The notes: a model not told the origin generated them from the sequence alone. A stretch of DNA of 64,000 bases from Papio anubis (GCF_008728515.1 NC_044980.1:55979680-56043679); one strand, 5' to 3'. Shown: positions 23,436 through 35,411, counted from the first letter of the stretch. Program-made: numbers and translations.

Positions 23436-23634
23436 TTGATATTGATATTGGAAGAGAGCTGTCTCTGCAGGTGCTGGTATGTATGTATTATTGACATCAT
23501 TTAAGTAATGATTTAGAAGTTACATAAAAAAATTTTCCAAGTTATTGTCTAGCAAAGAGCTTCCCTGGTATGACCTGAAACTCAAAGTTATAGAGGAAAA
23601 GATAGATAAATTTAATTGGATAAAAATAAAAAAG

Positions 23635-23935
23635 GGCCGGGCGCAGTGAGTCATGCCTGTCATCCCAGCACTTTGGGAGGCTGAGGTGGGCAGATCACTT
23701 GAGGTCAGGAGTTCGAGAGCAGCCTGGCCAACGTGGTGAAACCCCGCCTCTACCAAAAATTACAAAAATTAGGCATCGTGGCACATGCCTGTAATCTCAG
23801 CTACTTGGGAGGCTGAGGCAGGAGAATGGCTTGAATCTGGGAAGCGGAGGTTGCACTGAACTGAGATCGCACCATTGCACACTCCAGCCTGGGCAACAGA
23901 CTGAGACTGTCTCAAGAGGAAAAAAAAAAAAAAAA
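23635..23935 (+). mobile_element. Alu (AluS-like)
   Basis: Complete Alu, GGCCGGGCGCAGTGAG to an A-tail. Confidence 0.95.
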
Positions 23936-23954
23936 TTGAAAAGTTTCCGTAGGG

Positions 23955-25060
23955 CTGAAAACACTACAAATCAAATTTAGCAGTTAATTCGGCCAAATAT
24001 TTACAGCACATTGGACCAAAGGTTGGTAGAAAACTTATAAAAATTGTCAAGAAGGGAGATGGATAACCCAATAAGAAAATGGGCAACACATTTCAGAGAG
24101 AAAGATGTTGTAGATGGCCAATAAACATACTCGTCTTCATTCTTACATAAAGAGATGCAAATAGGCTCGGCGTGGTGGCTCATGCCTGTAATCCCAGCAG
24201 TTGGGAGGCCGAGGTGGGTGGATCACTTGAGGTCAGGAGTTAGAGACCAGCCCGGCCAACATGGGGAAACCTTATCTCTACTAAAAATACAAAAATTAGA
24301 GCGGTTGCGGGTGCCTGTAATCCCAACTACTCGGGAGGCTGGGGCAGGAGAGTCGTTAGAACCTGGGAAGCAGACGTTGCAGTGAGCCGAGATCGCGCCA
24401 CTGCGCTCCAGCCTGGGTGACAGTCTTTTTATAAGACTCTGTCTTAAAAAAAAAAAAAAAGATGCAAATAAAAATGAGATGCCATTTTCCTCTACCACAT
24501 TGCTGAAGACTAAAAAGACAATACCCAGAATTGGTTGAAGAGACAGGGAAAAAGGATTCTGCCTACGCTGCTGTTTGACACTATCTTTTTCTGTCTTTTT
24601 AAGGAATTTATCTTATAGATAATATTGATATTATTGTGTAATGATGTTCTGTATAGTGATGCTCGTTGCAGTGTGGTTTGCAAGAGTAAACAGCTGGATG
24701 GAGTTAACCTAAATTTCTACAGAAGGGAAATGCCCAAGAAATACTCAATGGAATACTATGCAACTATGAAAACATGAATTAGATTTACACATACTGACAA
24801 GGAAAGATAACCAGAATATTTAAAAACAAGTTAAAAACTTCCTAAAGTATGCTGCAATTTGTGTTTAAAACAAAAAAGATTTGCATATAGATACATAAAA
24901 ATGTCTGTAAGGCTACACAAGCAATCGTGGAAGTATGGGTATTTTTCGAGAAGGGCAGTTAAGTGAATGGTCAAGGATTTGGGGCGGGGGAACTTTAACT
25001 TTTTACTTTATACCTGTTTTATGGTTGGATTTTTCTTAAAACTAGAAGCATATATTTTTG
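23955..25060 (+). mobile_element. Old L1 (L1M-type) 3' end, split by an Alu
   Basis: Sense L1 ORF2-end text is visible before the Alu (AACCCAATAAGAAAATGGGC at 24067, then GCCAATAAACATAC) and after it (GAGATGCCATTTTCCTC, then AATGGAATACTATGCAACTATG near 24749). The AluS-like copy at 24164-24460 sits inside with a matching duplication of the L1 sequence. The element is too diverged to encode anything. Confidence 0.75.
24164..24460 (+). mobile_element. Alu (AluS-like) inserted in old L1
   Basis: Complete Alu flanked by AGATGCAAATA on both sides (24153-24163 and after the tail), a duplication of the host L1 sequence. A short TCTTTTTATAAGACTC insert sits near its 3' end. Confidence 0.95.
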
Positions 25061-26363
25061 TAATAAAGAAACTTACAAAAATTATCCTTGAGTTTTTAAT
25101 TTATATTTGTTTTGGTGTGTTTGCATATGTGTGTGTTTGTGTGCTTGAGTAAGTGTGAGTGTGAAGGTCCTTTCTGAAGGAAGGAGGTATGTTCTAAAAG
25201 GAATGGCCTTCTAAATGGCCTTTTTTTCTATTTACTTTTGGGAGAAAAGAATATTGCCCAGCATTCCACTTAACATTCTGGTAAACACATTCTTACACTC
25301 TTTTCAGATTCATAACTTAAAAGTTTTGTGTTTTTCTATGGGGGTGGCAAGGCAGTAAAAGGAGAACATTATTCGAATTGAGATGAGTACAAATTTCAAT
25401 CAGATAATTTATTGGTTTTTGAGTATTTTGATTTTTCTTTACAAACCAGAGATCACTAAATAAAGATGATTCTGAATGCACATTGAAAATTGGGTGCTTG
25501 TTTATTGATGATAGTACATTTCATTGAATGCATTGTCAAGGTTAATATAAAATAATTTTATGTCAGATCCTACCCTTTTTCTGCCTTATGATTAATAAAG
25601 AAATACACAATACATTTTTGAAACCAGTTGCATAGGTATTTTTTATTCTTTTGTGTGAGTTGAGACTTTGATTTATATAAGTGATTTTTGAAAGTATTTC
25701 AGTACTTGATAGGTCGTTAGCATTGTTCTGAAGGAAGTTAAATTTTCAGTTTTAGGAATACCTGGAATTTGTTATACTTAGTTCTCTGAAGGATAATATT
25801 GCTCCGTTGAGAAAATGTAAGATGTTCAGGAGACAGTGACAATAATGGAAGGTGAAAATGGCGGATTTGGGTTAAGCAAACATTTTCACTCTTTCTAAAG
25901 CCTTTAATTTCTTGCAATTCAGATGTGTTACAAGTACACCCTTGGACTGAAAAGGCTATCCTCATTTTTTCCACTTTGCACTGAGTTTCATCTGTTTTGC
26001 GGATATGAGACTGATGCCTTCCTTTTTAGAAACATCAGGATGCCCTTGGAACATGTTCTTTAGTAGAAGAATTATTGCAATTAACTGAACCGTTTAAGTC
26101 ATTATTGTCTTAAGTACGTCCTCACTGATTTTTAAGATTTTTATCCTGGGGCTCTTCCCCACCCCCCCGCCCCCACAATGGATAGTCAGTTGCTGTCTTA
26201 ATTCTAACCCTATGAATATTTCATGTGGAAAGGTATGGACCAGCATCTACTTCTGCTTACACTCATATTCACTGTTTAGTTAAGAATGTGTGATTTCAGC
26301 TAGCAATATGTTCAGTGATAGGCAGTGTAGGAATGACATGTTTTATAAGAGTTGTCGCTTTGA

Positions 26364-26598
26364 AAGATCACATGAGACCAGCCTGGGCAACATTGTGAAA
26401 CCGTATCTCTACTAAAATGCAAAAATTAGCTGGGTGTAGTGGCATGCCCCTGTAATCCCAGCTTCTGAGGAGGTTGAGGGGGGAGAATTGCTTGAACCTG
26501 GGAGGCAGAGGCTGCAGGCTGCAGTGAGCTGAGATTGTACCACTGTACTCCAGCCTGGGTGACAGAGCAAGAACCTGTCTCAAAAAAAAAAAAAAAAA
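26364..26598 (+). mobile_element. 5'-truncated Alu
   Basis: It begins inside the left arm (GAGACCAGCCTGGGC), runs through the right arm and ends in an A-tail. GCTGCAG is duplicated inside the right arm near 26510. Confidence 0.9.
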
Positions 26599-27727
26599 TC
26601 ACGATTGGATCTGTACTATTTCCACATGCTTTATATTTTTTTGTGTTAGACTGTAAATTTTCTTCAATGAGGCAAAATAAATTTGGTACCTTTAAGAAGC
26701 ATACTTACATATGATAAAGTCATTTAGTGTTAGAAACTAGTATAGGGGCCATCATTAAACTGTTGACTTAAACTGTTATATTTAAGAGCACAAATATCCT
26801 AAAAATGAAAGATTATAGGTAAGTATAAGTATCTTAGAAACAGTGGGTTATAGGCAGGTCTATTTTAAAAAGGTAGTAAACAGTATGAAACCCACAACAC
26901 CGTTTTTAGCTACATTTCAAATTACCATGGTATAATTTTTAAAATAGTGCTTTGTGACAATAGAAAGGCTAGTTTAGTTTTTGTGATTTATTAATTTTTT
27001 AACATGTAAATATTTGGAGATTACTTTAAATTCAAAACCACGAGCTGTTCTCTCCTTTAAAGACATCTTCTTTGGAAAAATTAGTATCAAATGATAATTA
27101 GGAGAAAAGTGTTACTGAGTCTTGTCTTGTGAAGAGACGTTTTGTTTGTCAGTCCTACCCAGATCTCAAAAGTAAAGTGTGTCTGTTAGAGAAAAACCTG
27201 GTTGTCTTCAGTTTTTGCTTTCAGTGCCCTGTGTTCCTCTAAGAATATGCTTTGTACTTGGTTTTCGGTTCTTTAAAAATAGGACGCTTCCTTATTTTTT
27301 TCCATCTAGAAAAGATAGCTAAAGCAAGCTTCAGAGACAATGCAGTGCAAAATTGCTTGTCGTTTTGAACTTTCAGTTGATAGGAAACTGTTGCTTGAGT
27401 ACGCTAAATGTTTTATGTTTGTGGAATTCGCTTAACTAATTTTTGTCAGCTAATATATGTGTGTATATATGTCTACAAATGGATATATGTGATGATGTCC
27501 ACAGGTGAACAGAGAAGGAGACAAATTAACCCAGGTATAATTTGAATGTTGTAACCACATGCATATTCCAGTGACCCCTCTGTACAGATCCACAGTTCCA
27601 TTTCTTCTTAAAACAAAATACGCTGAAAGATGAGAGGTATTTTTGTAAATAAAATACTCTTGCATTATAGTTGTTATCTACTAGTAGAGCTATGGAGATT
27701 TTAGAGATAAAAAATAACTTCAATTTC

Positions 27728-27785
27728 AGTTTTTCCCATTTTCCTGATAAGAAAACTGAGGCCCAAACATGTTAAGTAAATTTTT
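27728..27785 (-). mobile_element. MIR core fragment
   Basis: ATTTTCCTGATAAGAAAACT, then GAGGCCCAAACATGTTAAG, is the antisense MIR core; little else is kept. Confidence 0.5.
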
Positions 27786-28140
27786 TAGAGTGGCATAGAA
27801 AATGGCAAAGCTGTGTTGCATATTTTTCTAGTGCTTGGACCATGTCTTAGTTTGGTAGTCTCTGAAATCAAAACAAGCATGTTCTTGAATGTAAATTGGA
27901 CTCTTTGGAGAGGTTATTTGGCTAACATTTATTGAATGTTATAAATGTATTCCTAGATAGCATTTTAGTTTCAGGCTAAATTCTGATGACTGCAGTACAG
28001 TACTGGTTCTAGCATGCTCAATTCATGCTAGTGTAAAACACATTTGTGGATATTTGGAAATCATAGTAATGTTATGAGATTAAAGTTCAGAAAAAGTTAG
28101 GATTGTTAAGTATAAAACTGTATTACAGCTGTGTGATTAT

Positions 28141-28723
28141 ACAGCAAGTCCTTGAATAACATGGTATCACTGTATCATTGATGAGAAAATAAAGAAGTCA
28201 GTTCTGGCCAGGACCATTATCTTGGGTGGAATTTGCACGGTCGGCTTATGTCTGTGAGGGTTTTCTTTGGGTACTCTGGTTTCCTTCTACATCCCAAAGA
28301 TGTGCACAGAAGGCAAATTGTCCCATTTAAATGGCCTCAGTCTGAATGAGTGTGGGTGTGTGTGTGTGCCCTGCAATGGGGGTGGCATCCTGTCCAGGGT
28401 GGGTTCCTGCCTTTCTCCCTGAGCTGCTGGGACAGGCTCTGTCCACCTGCTACCTTGAACTGGAATAACTGGGTGAAGAATTATCTTGTTTTTATTAATC
28501 GTTGTTAAATGTATGTATATTTCACATTCGTTTCAATGTTTAATATTAAAAATGTTGTGGTCTTTATTTAGAAGGTTGGTGATGTTTTTGTGACCAGAAA
28601 TATGTGATAGGAAATTACTGTTTATGTCAATTAGCCTATGATAAATTGGTTTTGTAATATGTCGTTTTGATTAAAGTCAGTTTCCAAGAACCTATTGATG
28701 GCATTAAGTGAAGGACTTGCTGT
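28141..28723. mobile_element. Ancient 583-bp DNA-transposon-like element with 13-bp inverted ends
   Basis: The left end ACAGCAAGTCCTT (28141-28153) is exactly inverted at the right end (AAGGACTTGCTGT, 28711-28723). The interior holds a segment at about 28251-28440 resembling the tail of a very old vertebrate LINE (TACATCCCAAAGATGTGCA, GCATCCTGTCCAGGGTGGG, GAGCTGCTGGGACAGGCTC). The right third (GGTGATGTTTTTGTGACC, GCCTATGATAAATTGG, AAGAACCTATTGATGGC) belongs to a non-autonomous mammalian element I recognise but cannot name. No clear target duplication is seen. It encodes nothing. Confidence 0.65.
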
Positions 28724-29019
28724 TACACGAATATAATACACCCATATAATAAATATGGTCATATAATAAAGAATTTACTGAAAGTTTGAAGTGCTTATAT
28801 AGAACAACAGAAGTTTGCTCTCAACTTAGTGTATATATGAAAACTTGTCCAGTATTGTTTGTATTTGACCAGGTTTTAAAAATATAATGTATTGTTTTTG
28901 TCAACGTGCCTCCTCCTTCACCAGTAAATAGTATACACATAATCCTTTGGGATGTACCTATACATATATGTACCTCTTTCACATAAATGATGTGGCCTCC
29001 AAACTGTAGTTCTCTGTAA

Positions 29020-29322
29020 TTTTTTTTTTTTTTTTTTTTTTTTGAGATGGAGTCTCCCTTTGTTGCCCAGGCTGGAGTGCAGTGGTGCAATCTCAGCTCA
29101 TGCAACCTCTGCCTCCCAGGTTCAAGCAATTCTCTTGCCTCAGCCTCCTGAGTAGCTGGGATTACAGGCATGCGCCATGACGCCCAGCTAATTTTTGTAT
29201 TTTTAGTAGGGTCGGGGTTTCACCACGTTGGTCAGGCTAGTCTCGAACTCCTGACCTCAAGTGATCCACTCACCTTGGCCTCTTAAAATGCTAGGATTCA
29301 GGTGTGAGTCACCACACCTGGC
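29020..29322 (-). mobile_element. Alu (AluS-like), antisense
   Basis: Complete antisense Alu with a T-tract of about 23 bases at its 3' end (29021-29043). Confidence 0.95.
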
Positions 29323-29424
29323 CTTTAAAGCCTTTTTGTATGACTTGGGGCAGTTCTTCAAGAACCAGCTGGACGTGATTTATGGTGAGACTCTTAATAC
29401 TGCTACAACATTTACTAGTAGTAA

Positions 29425-29640
29425 GAGTAATAACAACTAACATTTCGTAGCACTTAACCAGGTGCCAAATACTGCCCTGGAATATGATCAGAAGAGGTAA
29501 GTAATACTTACTGAGTGTATATTCCATTTCGCTCATTTCCTTTATGTATTTCTTAACAGCCATATGCGTTAGGGACCATTATTGTTTCTATTTTACAGAT
29601 GAGGAAACTGAAACACAGGGAAAAAAGTAGCAATAACTTG
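29425..29640 (-). mobile_element. MIR SINE, antisense, with foreign insert
   Basis: The MIR tail (CAACTAACATTTCGTAGCAC, TTAACCAGGTGCC) and core (TTTTACAGATGAGGAAACTG, AAACACAGGG) are present. Between them is a segment at 29487-29540 that is nearly repeated at 31711-31764 and does not fit the MIR consensus. Confidence 0.65.
29487..29540 (+). repeat. Dispersed 54-bp duplication, copy 1
   Basis: It begins ATCAGAAGAGGTAAGTAATA and is repeated at 31711-31764 with two mismatches in the first 44 bases. It lies inside a MIR, which it interrupts. Confidence 0.85.
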
Positions 29641-29892
29641 TTGCTGTTAAAAACAGAGCCTGACACACACAATCTCTTTGGTTGGTGTTCAAGCAATACT
29701 GCCCATGATGCATCATCATTCCCTATCCTAGAAGGTTTAGCTTTACAGTGTCTTGCTACTTTCTAGAGTGACTTTCACAGTGGCCTGGATTATAAATTGT
29801 GATCATAGGTATGATTTTAAAATGCTATTTTTTTTTTCCATTGGGAGGATTTATTTAAAAAATCATAAGGATATTTACACATTAGGTTTAAA

Positions 29893-30045
29893 AAAATTTT
29901 GGTTGTGGTAAAATGTACATACTGTAATACTGACCATCTTAACCACTTTTATGTGTGTGGTTCAGCAGTGTTAAGTACATTTACATTGTTGTGTAAATAA
30001 TCTCCAGAACTCTAAAATTTTACTTGAAAAACTACTACATTTAAA
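29893..30045 (-). mobile_element. L1 3' UTR fragment, antisense
   Basis: The stretch reads GTGGTAAAATGTACATA, then ACCATCTTAACCACTTTTATG, GTTCAGCAGTGTTAAGTACA and TCTCCAGAACTCT. This is the familiar antisense order of an old L1 3' region. It is short, and its ends are approximate. Confidence 0.65.
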
Positions 30046-30990
30046 AAAATGTCTTTTAGGAATTCCAGCTTTGAAGGATGGTTGTGTTGGGTGATTTTGA
30101 TCATCTTCCATGAGATGTTAAGCTTTGAAAGAAATTAACTTGCAGGTTAGATGTAATATATATGCAGCAAAGTTAGGTTCTCAAAGTGTATTTGAGAAAT
30201 TAAATATCTCATTTTAAGGTCCTTTTTTAAATATTACAATTATATTATTTCTTGTTGCTGATAAAGAGATTTGATATTTCTTTGAAAGATGGAGTTTTAT
30301 CTGTGCAATTCCTGAACGCTGATGTTAATTGGAAGGATGCAGCAGAACCTGTCAGTACATTTAAACTCTTCCTAACTGAATAAGCTGATCAGATACATTG
30401 GAAGCTCATTTAGTGAATTAATGTGCTTAAAATTTAGGTGACTGACTCCCTCTTCTTGCCTTACTTAACAATCTCTTTACTTGAAGTGTTTTTCATTGTT
30501 AGTTGGTGTCAGATCTCTAATGTTGGAAGATTTTAGAGAGAAAACTTACATAAGAAGATAGTGTGTAGAATAAGTCCACAAAAGCAAGTTTTAAATTCTT
30601 CTACATAATTACAATCAGTACAGATTAGAGTTTTGTATATGCCAGGTTGTACGTGATAAATGTTTGCTGACAGTTACTAGCGTTTTTATGAGTGTAGTAC
30701 TGTGTAGGAATTCTATAATTTAGGTATAAGGGGCATACCTGGAGTCTCTTCTGGTGTGGCTATTGGTCTCTGTTGGTAGAAGCCTGGTCGTGCTGAACCT
30801 TTCCCCCTGCAGCTCATTTCTACAAAGCAGGTTGTCGTGATTTTTATAATAAGTACTTGTCATAAAATAAGATTCTAAAACCCAAATACCATGTTTGTAA
30901 TCTGGCTGTTTTATGTGACCAAACTTTTAAATATGTAATATGTTAGCCTTGTTCCTTTTTGACTTTGTTTTTTAGTGTTCCGTGAGTTTC

Positions 30991-31288
30991 CTTTTTTTTT
31001 TTTTGGTGAAACAGAGTCTCTCTCTGTCACCCAGGCTGGAGTGCAGTGGTGTAGTCTTGGCTCACTGCAGTCTCCAATCTCCACCTCCTGGGCTCAAGCG
31101 ATTCTTGTGCTTCAACCTCCCGAGAAGCTGGGATTACAGGCACGTGCCACCACGCCCGGCTAATTTTTTGTATTGTTAGTAGAGACGGGGTTTCACCATA
31201 TTGACCAGGCTGGTCTGGAACTCTTGACCTCAGTGATCCACCCGCCTTGGCCTCCCAGAGTGTTGGGATTACAGGTGTGAGCCTGGCC
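30991..31288 (-). mobile_element. Alu, antisense, 5' end trimmed
   Basis: Antisense Alu ending at GAGCCTGGCC, so about 10 bases of the usual CCACCGC segment are deleted near the 5' end. Confidence 0.95.
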
Positions 31289-31563
31289 AGGATTTTGTAT
31301 TCTTGATGCCATTTTACAATTCTTCTTCCCTCTTTCCCCCGAATATCACTTGTGTAATTTTTGTCTGATATACCTTCAGCCCAGTCACCTAGCCAGTCTT
31401 TTCAGGATTGTGGTTTATACTTTTCTCTAGACAGTGGTAAAGTTGATGACTGAAATGATCAATGGCTGCTTTCTGATGATGGCAGGGTAGAATCAAGTGA
31501 GACTTGAGGGCAGCAGGTGTGGAAGACTCTGAACCCAACTTGCCTCACAGCTCCAGTTTGTTC

Positions 31564-31655
31564 ATTCTTTTCTTTCTTTTCTTTCTTCCTTTCTTCCTTT
31601 CCTTTCCTTTCTTCCCTCATTTTCTTTCTTCTCTTCTTCTGTCCTTTTCTTTCTT
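31564..31655 (+). repeat. Pyrimidine tract (TTTC/TTCC)n
   Basis: About 90 bases of C and T with few interruptions, in mixed CTTT and CCTTT units. Confidence 0.85.
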
Positions 31656-31710
31656 GGGGATGGGTTGAGGGAAGGGAGGAGAAAGGAGTGTGTCGTAGAA
31701 AAGAAGACAA

Positions 31711-31764
31711 ATCAGAAGAGGTAAGTAATACCTACTGAGAGTATATTCCATTTCCCTTATTCCC
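31711..31764 (+). repeat. Dispersed 54-bp duplication, copy 2
   Basis: Second copy of the segment at 29487-29540, about 2.2 kb away in the same orientation, just after a pyrimidine/purine tract and outside any MIR I can see. Confidence 0.85.
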
Positions 31765-33085
31765 TCCAGTTGTCCCCCTCTTCCTCCAGTCACCCTTTAG
31801 GGAAATAAAGTTGAGGTCAGAAGGACCTATGTGTTACAGCTGCTGCTTAGCTGCTATTTTTAGCATGGCCCTACATCAGGCTGGCACCAGGCCATGATGG
31901 CACAGGGCCAGCACGTTGTGGGACTGCTGGTAAGTGTCAAAAACTTAACTTTCAGATATCAAACAAAACTAAATTTCAGACATATTCTGTGCTGTGGTAC
32001 TCTATTTGCTTTTCTTTTTTTTTTGAAATAGGATGTACATGTTTTTAGACATGATTGATTTTTAATAGTAGTCGTAAATAAATCTTGGAACATGTAATGT
32101 ATAGTTTATTTTAGGTAGGAGAAAGATTTAAGAATTGTCTTGTCAGATCAGACATGTAGTCCAGCTCAATACTTTTCATTTTGTGGTGCCACCAAGAGGT
32201 GTGAAATTTGCCTGATTTATTTACTATGCCTTGGGCATTCTTAAAATTGCTGTAGCTGTTGAAGTTTTGGAGTCTGAATTGGTTTATATAATTATAGGTG
32301 CCATCAGACATTAAAAAGAAACACATACTGTTTTTTCCTACAGTTACCACTGTTCTCTTGGGTAACTCATTTGTGTGTGTTTAGATTTGGTTAATACTCT
32401 AGTAATATGTTTAAAACTTGCTATTCATTTTTGTAGGGAGCAGCTAGGTTTTAGTTGAAATATTAGTATCTGGGTCTAGATTCTATACACCCTAGAGCCA
32501 GTGTTACATAGATTGTGTTTGCAAATTGAGTTTAAAGTTTTTGGATGCATATATGAATTTAAGAACTTGGCTATCTGTAAATATGTTGTATTTGTTCTTG
32601 AGTAATTTTGGAAAGAAAAACGTCACAAGGTGAATTTGTATATTTGGAAGTGACTTTAGTAAGAATAGTAATTGTGTTTTTTCTATAAAGGTACGTAGAA
32701 AAGCTGAGGGCATGTTGGGGATGATTTGTGGTGTACTATGAGCTACCCTGAATACAAATAGAAACGCTGATGATTATTCGCTTATCCAATGAGTAGTGGT
32801 GTAACGTTCTTAAATCCATCAGATGGCAGGATAACATTTAATAGTGCATTGATCTGACACCCTTCTTAAGGTAACACAAATAACTAGAAGTGGCCTGAAT
32901 AACTAGAAATGGAATCAAATTGATTTTCTTCACATTGTCTTTAAAGTAGTTATTGGATGAATTCTGCTGAATTTACTTTTATGAAAATAAGAAAGCTTAA
33001 GTTGAGGGATTTAGTGAAAGGTGAATTGCTTGGTCTAGTATATGACAGAAGGCAGATGTTTTAGAGGTTATTTACATTCTTACCT

Positions 33086-33415
33086 CTTTTTTTCTTTTCT
33101 TTTCTTTTTTTTTTGAAACGGCGTCTCACTCTGTGGCCCAGACTGAAGTACACTGGCGCGATCTCAGCTCACTGCAACCTCCGCCTCCTGGGTTCAAGTG
33201 ATTGTCCTGCCTCAGCCTCCCGAGTAGCTGGGATTACAGGCACCCATCGCCACGCCCGGCTAATTTTTGTTTGTTTGTTTGTTTTGTTTTTTTTAGTAGA
33301 GACGGGGTTTCACCATGTTTTCCAGGCTGGTCTCGAACTCCTGACCTCAGGTGATCCACCCATCTCTGCCTCCCAAAGTGCTGGGATTACAGGCAGTAGC
33401 CACCATGCCTGGCCC
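33086..33415 (-). mobile_element. Alu, antisense, with target duplication
   Basis: Complete antisense Alu with a (TTTG)n-type expansion in the mid A-rich region. ACATTCTTA flanks it at 33074-33082 and 33416-33424. Confidence 0.95.
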
Positions 33416-34269
33416 ACATTCTTAAATCTTAAAACAGATTCTTATATTGTGGATGAGAGCAAGTTGGGTAGTGTGCTGAAATACTAGGAAATATAGTGAA
33501 TATCTTGGGGATAGAATATCAAGTTCATTGAACTATATCATAGTGTAGTAATCATACAATATGATGTATTTCTGTAGTTAGAGGTTGTAGGGGACAATTC
33601 AAAAGTGGCCTGGAGATAAAGATTGTCAACTGACCTATTGATATCAATGTATCTCTCTAGATATGTATATATGTATAATATGATGCGTAGAACATTGTAA
33701 AGTACTGGATGTTAGTAGGTAAGAGACTACCTTTTGTATCTTTAATGCAATTTATGTTTTGTTTAGGGGAGTCATGTAAATGATGTGAGCTCTAGCTTAA
33801 CATGCTTTATTAAAACCAAAGCCCACTAGGTAGTTTGATTAGTGCTTTTTAGAGTTCTTATAAGCAAAGTGCTCAGATGACTTTCCTTATTAGAACTTGT
33901 CAGAGCAGTTTCTTTGGAGTTTTCATGGATCTCCCTTAGCAACTTATTAAAGAGGCATTTTGTTTAAGCTGTTTCATAAATAGCAGGAAATTCCAAAGGC
34001 CTGGATTGTATTGCATTTTTGCTTTCAATAATGACTACAGTGGGGGGAAAAAGCCTTTAAAAATACTCTATTCATTTTAACAATTTGTAGCAAAGTACTT
34101 TTATTTTAAAATGGATGAATTTTTTAAAAAGTACAGATTCAAGTTTCATTCAAAATTTTCACTATTTTTTAAATTTTTCATAGTTTATATTTTAGATGCG
34201 TTAGACAACAATTGGTGATATAATAGCTAGTAACTATGAGTTTATTTAAAATTTACTATTATGTAATTG

Positions 34270-34890
34270 GGTCTGAATTTGTTTCAGTAGCTCATAGATA
34301 CTCTGTGTGTCATTTTGCTGAGTGAATTGTACCCATCCCTCAATTACCAAGTTATGCAAAGAGGAGCTGACCCTGAACAACATCTGGCAGTATTATGTGT
34401 TGTGCAAGAACAGGAAAGACAAATACCAAGCTCTGTGCAGCATTTATGGTGGCATAACCATTGGCCAGGCCATCATCTTCTGTCAGACTCATCGAAATGC
34501 CAAGTGGTTGATTGTGGAGATGATGCAGGCTGGCCACCAGGTGTCTTTGTTAAGTGGAGAGCTGATCATGGAGCAGTGAGCGTCCGTCATTCAGAAGTTT
34601 CAGAATGAGAAGTTTCTCGTAACAACAAATGTTTGCACTGGAGGGATTGATGTGAAACAAGTCACCATTGTCGTGAACTTGGATCTCCCTGAAAACCAAG
34701 CAGAGGAGCCAGACTATCAGACCTGCCTCTAGTGCACAGTGGGGACAGGACAGTTTTAGGGAAAAAAGGCCTCACCTACAACATTATTGAAGCAAATAAG
34801 CTGTATGTGCTTATGAAAATCCGGGATCACTTCAGCTTTAAGCAGCTGGACCACGAAGATGTGGAAGAAATGGAAAATAAAGAATATTAA
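34270..34890 (+). pseudogene. DDX25-like processed pseudogene (C-terminal helicase domain)
   Basis: From about 34322 one frame reads as the C-terminal RecA-like domain of the DDX19/DDX25 DEAD-box helicases. Stretches such as EELTLNN, QYYVLC, KDKYQALC, IFCQT, GHQVSLLSGEL and TTNVC can be seen; details (NN after LTL, RKDKYQALC, TIGQAIIFCQT) fit DDX25, the testis RNA helicase GRTH, better than DDX19. The copy has no introns, as expected of an mRNA-derived retrocopy, and begins mid-protein, so it is 5'-truncated. Damage: TGA at 34577 (a CpG decay of an Arg codon), TAG at 34730, and TAG at 34757 beside a small insertion that shifts the frame. Helicase motif VI (HRIGRTGR) is destroyed at about 34728-34755. 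The last 40 or so codons read in a shifted frame to a terminal TAA at 34888. No poly(A) tail is visible. It lies in the sense orientation within ZSWIM6 intron 1 and cannot encode a helicase. Confidence 0.85.
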
Positions 34891-35114
34891 AGGGAAAACT
34901 GTATTGTTTGTGAAAATATCCTAATTTATGGTAGAATGTCCTGGTGAGTTTTGAAGGTAAGTTTTCATGTTGAAAACGTCCACTTTTTTGACGTGAAACT
35001 CACAAATGGCAAAATAAGTGTCGTAGTACTCTTAGTTTTAAGACCTGAGGTCTTTTTGAAACCAAGTTGATGTTAAGCATGTGGTCTTTTTGAATTAAAA
35101 AAAAGCAAGATTTG

Positions 35115-35411
35115 CGCTGGGCGCGGTGGCTCACGCCTGTAATCCCAGCACTTTGGGAGGCTGAGGCGGGTGGATCACGAGGTCGGGTGATTGAGACCAT
35201 CCTGGCTAACACAGTGAAACCTGTCTCTACTAAAAACACAAAAAATTAGCTGGGCATGGTGGCGGGCGCCTGTAGTCCCAGCTACTCAGGAGGCTGAGGC
35301 AGGAGAATGGTGTGAACCCAGGAGGCGGAGCTTGCAGTTAGCTGAGATCATGCCACCACACTCCAGCCTGGGCGACAAAGCGAAACTCTTGTCTCAAAAC
35401 AAAAAACAACA
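35115..35411 (+). mobile_element. AluY-like
   Basis: Young-type Alu (GAGACCATCCTGGCTAAC, GGAGCTTGCAG). CAAGATTT occurs just before it and just after its A-rich tail. It is about 220 bp past the DDX25-like pseudogene. Confidence 0.95.

Larger units (their letters stand above)
25061..28140. other. ZSWIM6: Intronic DNA, mostly unique
   Basis: Apart from the truncated Alu at 26364 and a MIR core at 27728, no gene or named repeat is seen. A short GT-rich run lies at 25110-25165. Confidence 0.5.
30046..33085. other. ZSWIM6: Intronic DNA, mostly unique
   Basis: It contains one Alu (30991-31288), the pyrimidine tract and copy 2 of the 54-bp duplication. No gene is seen. Confidence 0.5.

Noticed and set aside
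33113..33487. A 124-codon frame reading like a zinc-poor hydrophobic protein
   Set aside because: It is antisense Alu sequence; frames of this type recur in nearly every Alu in the window.
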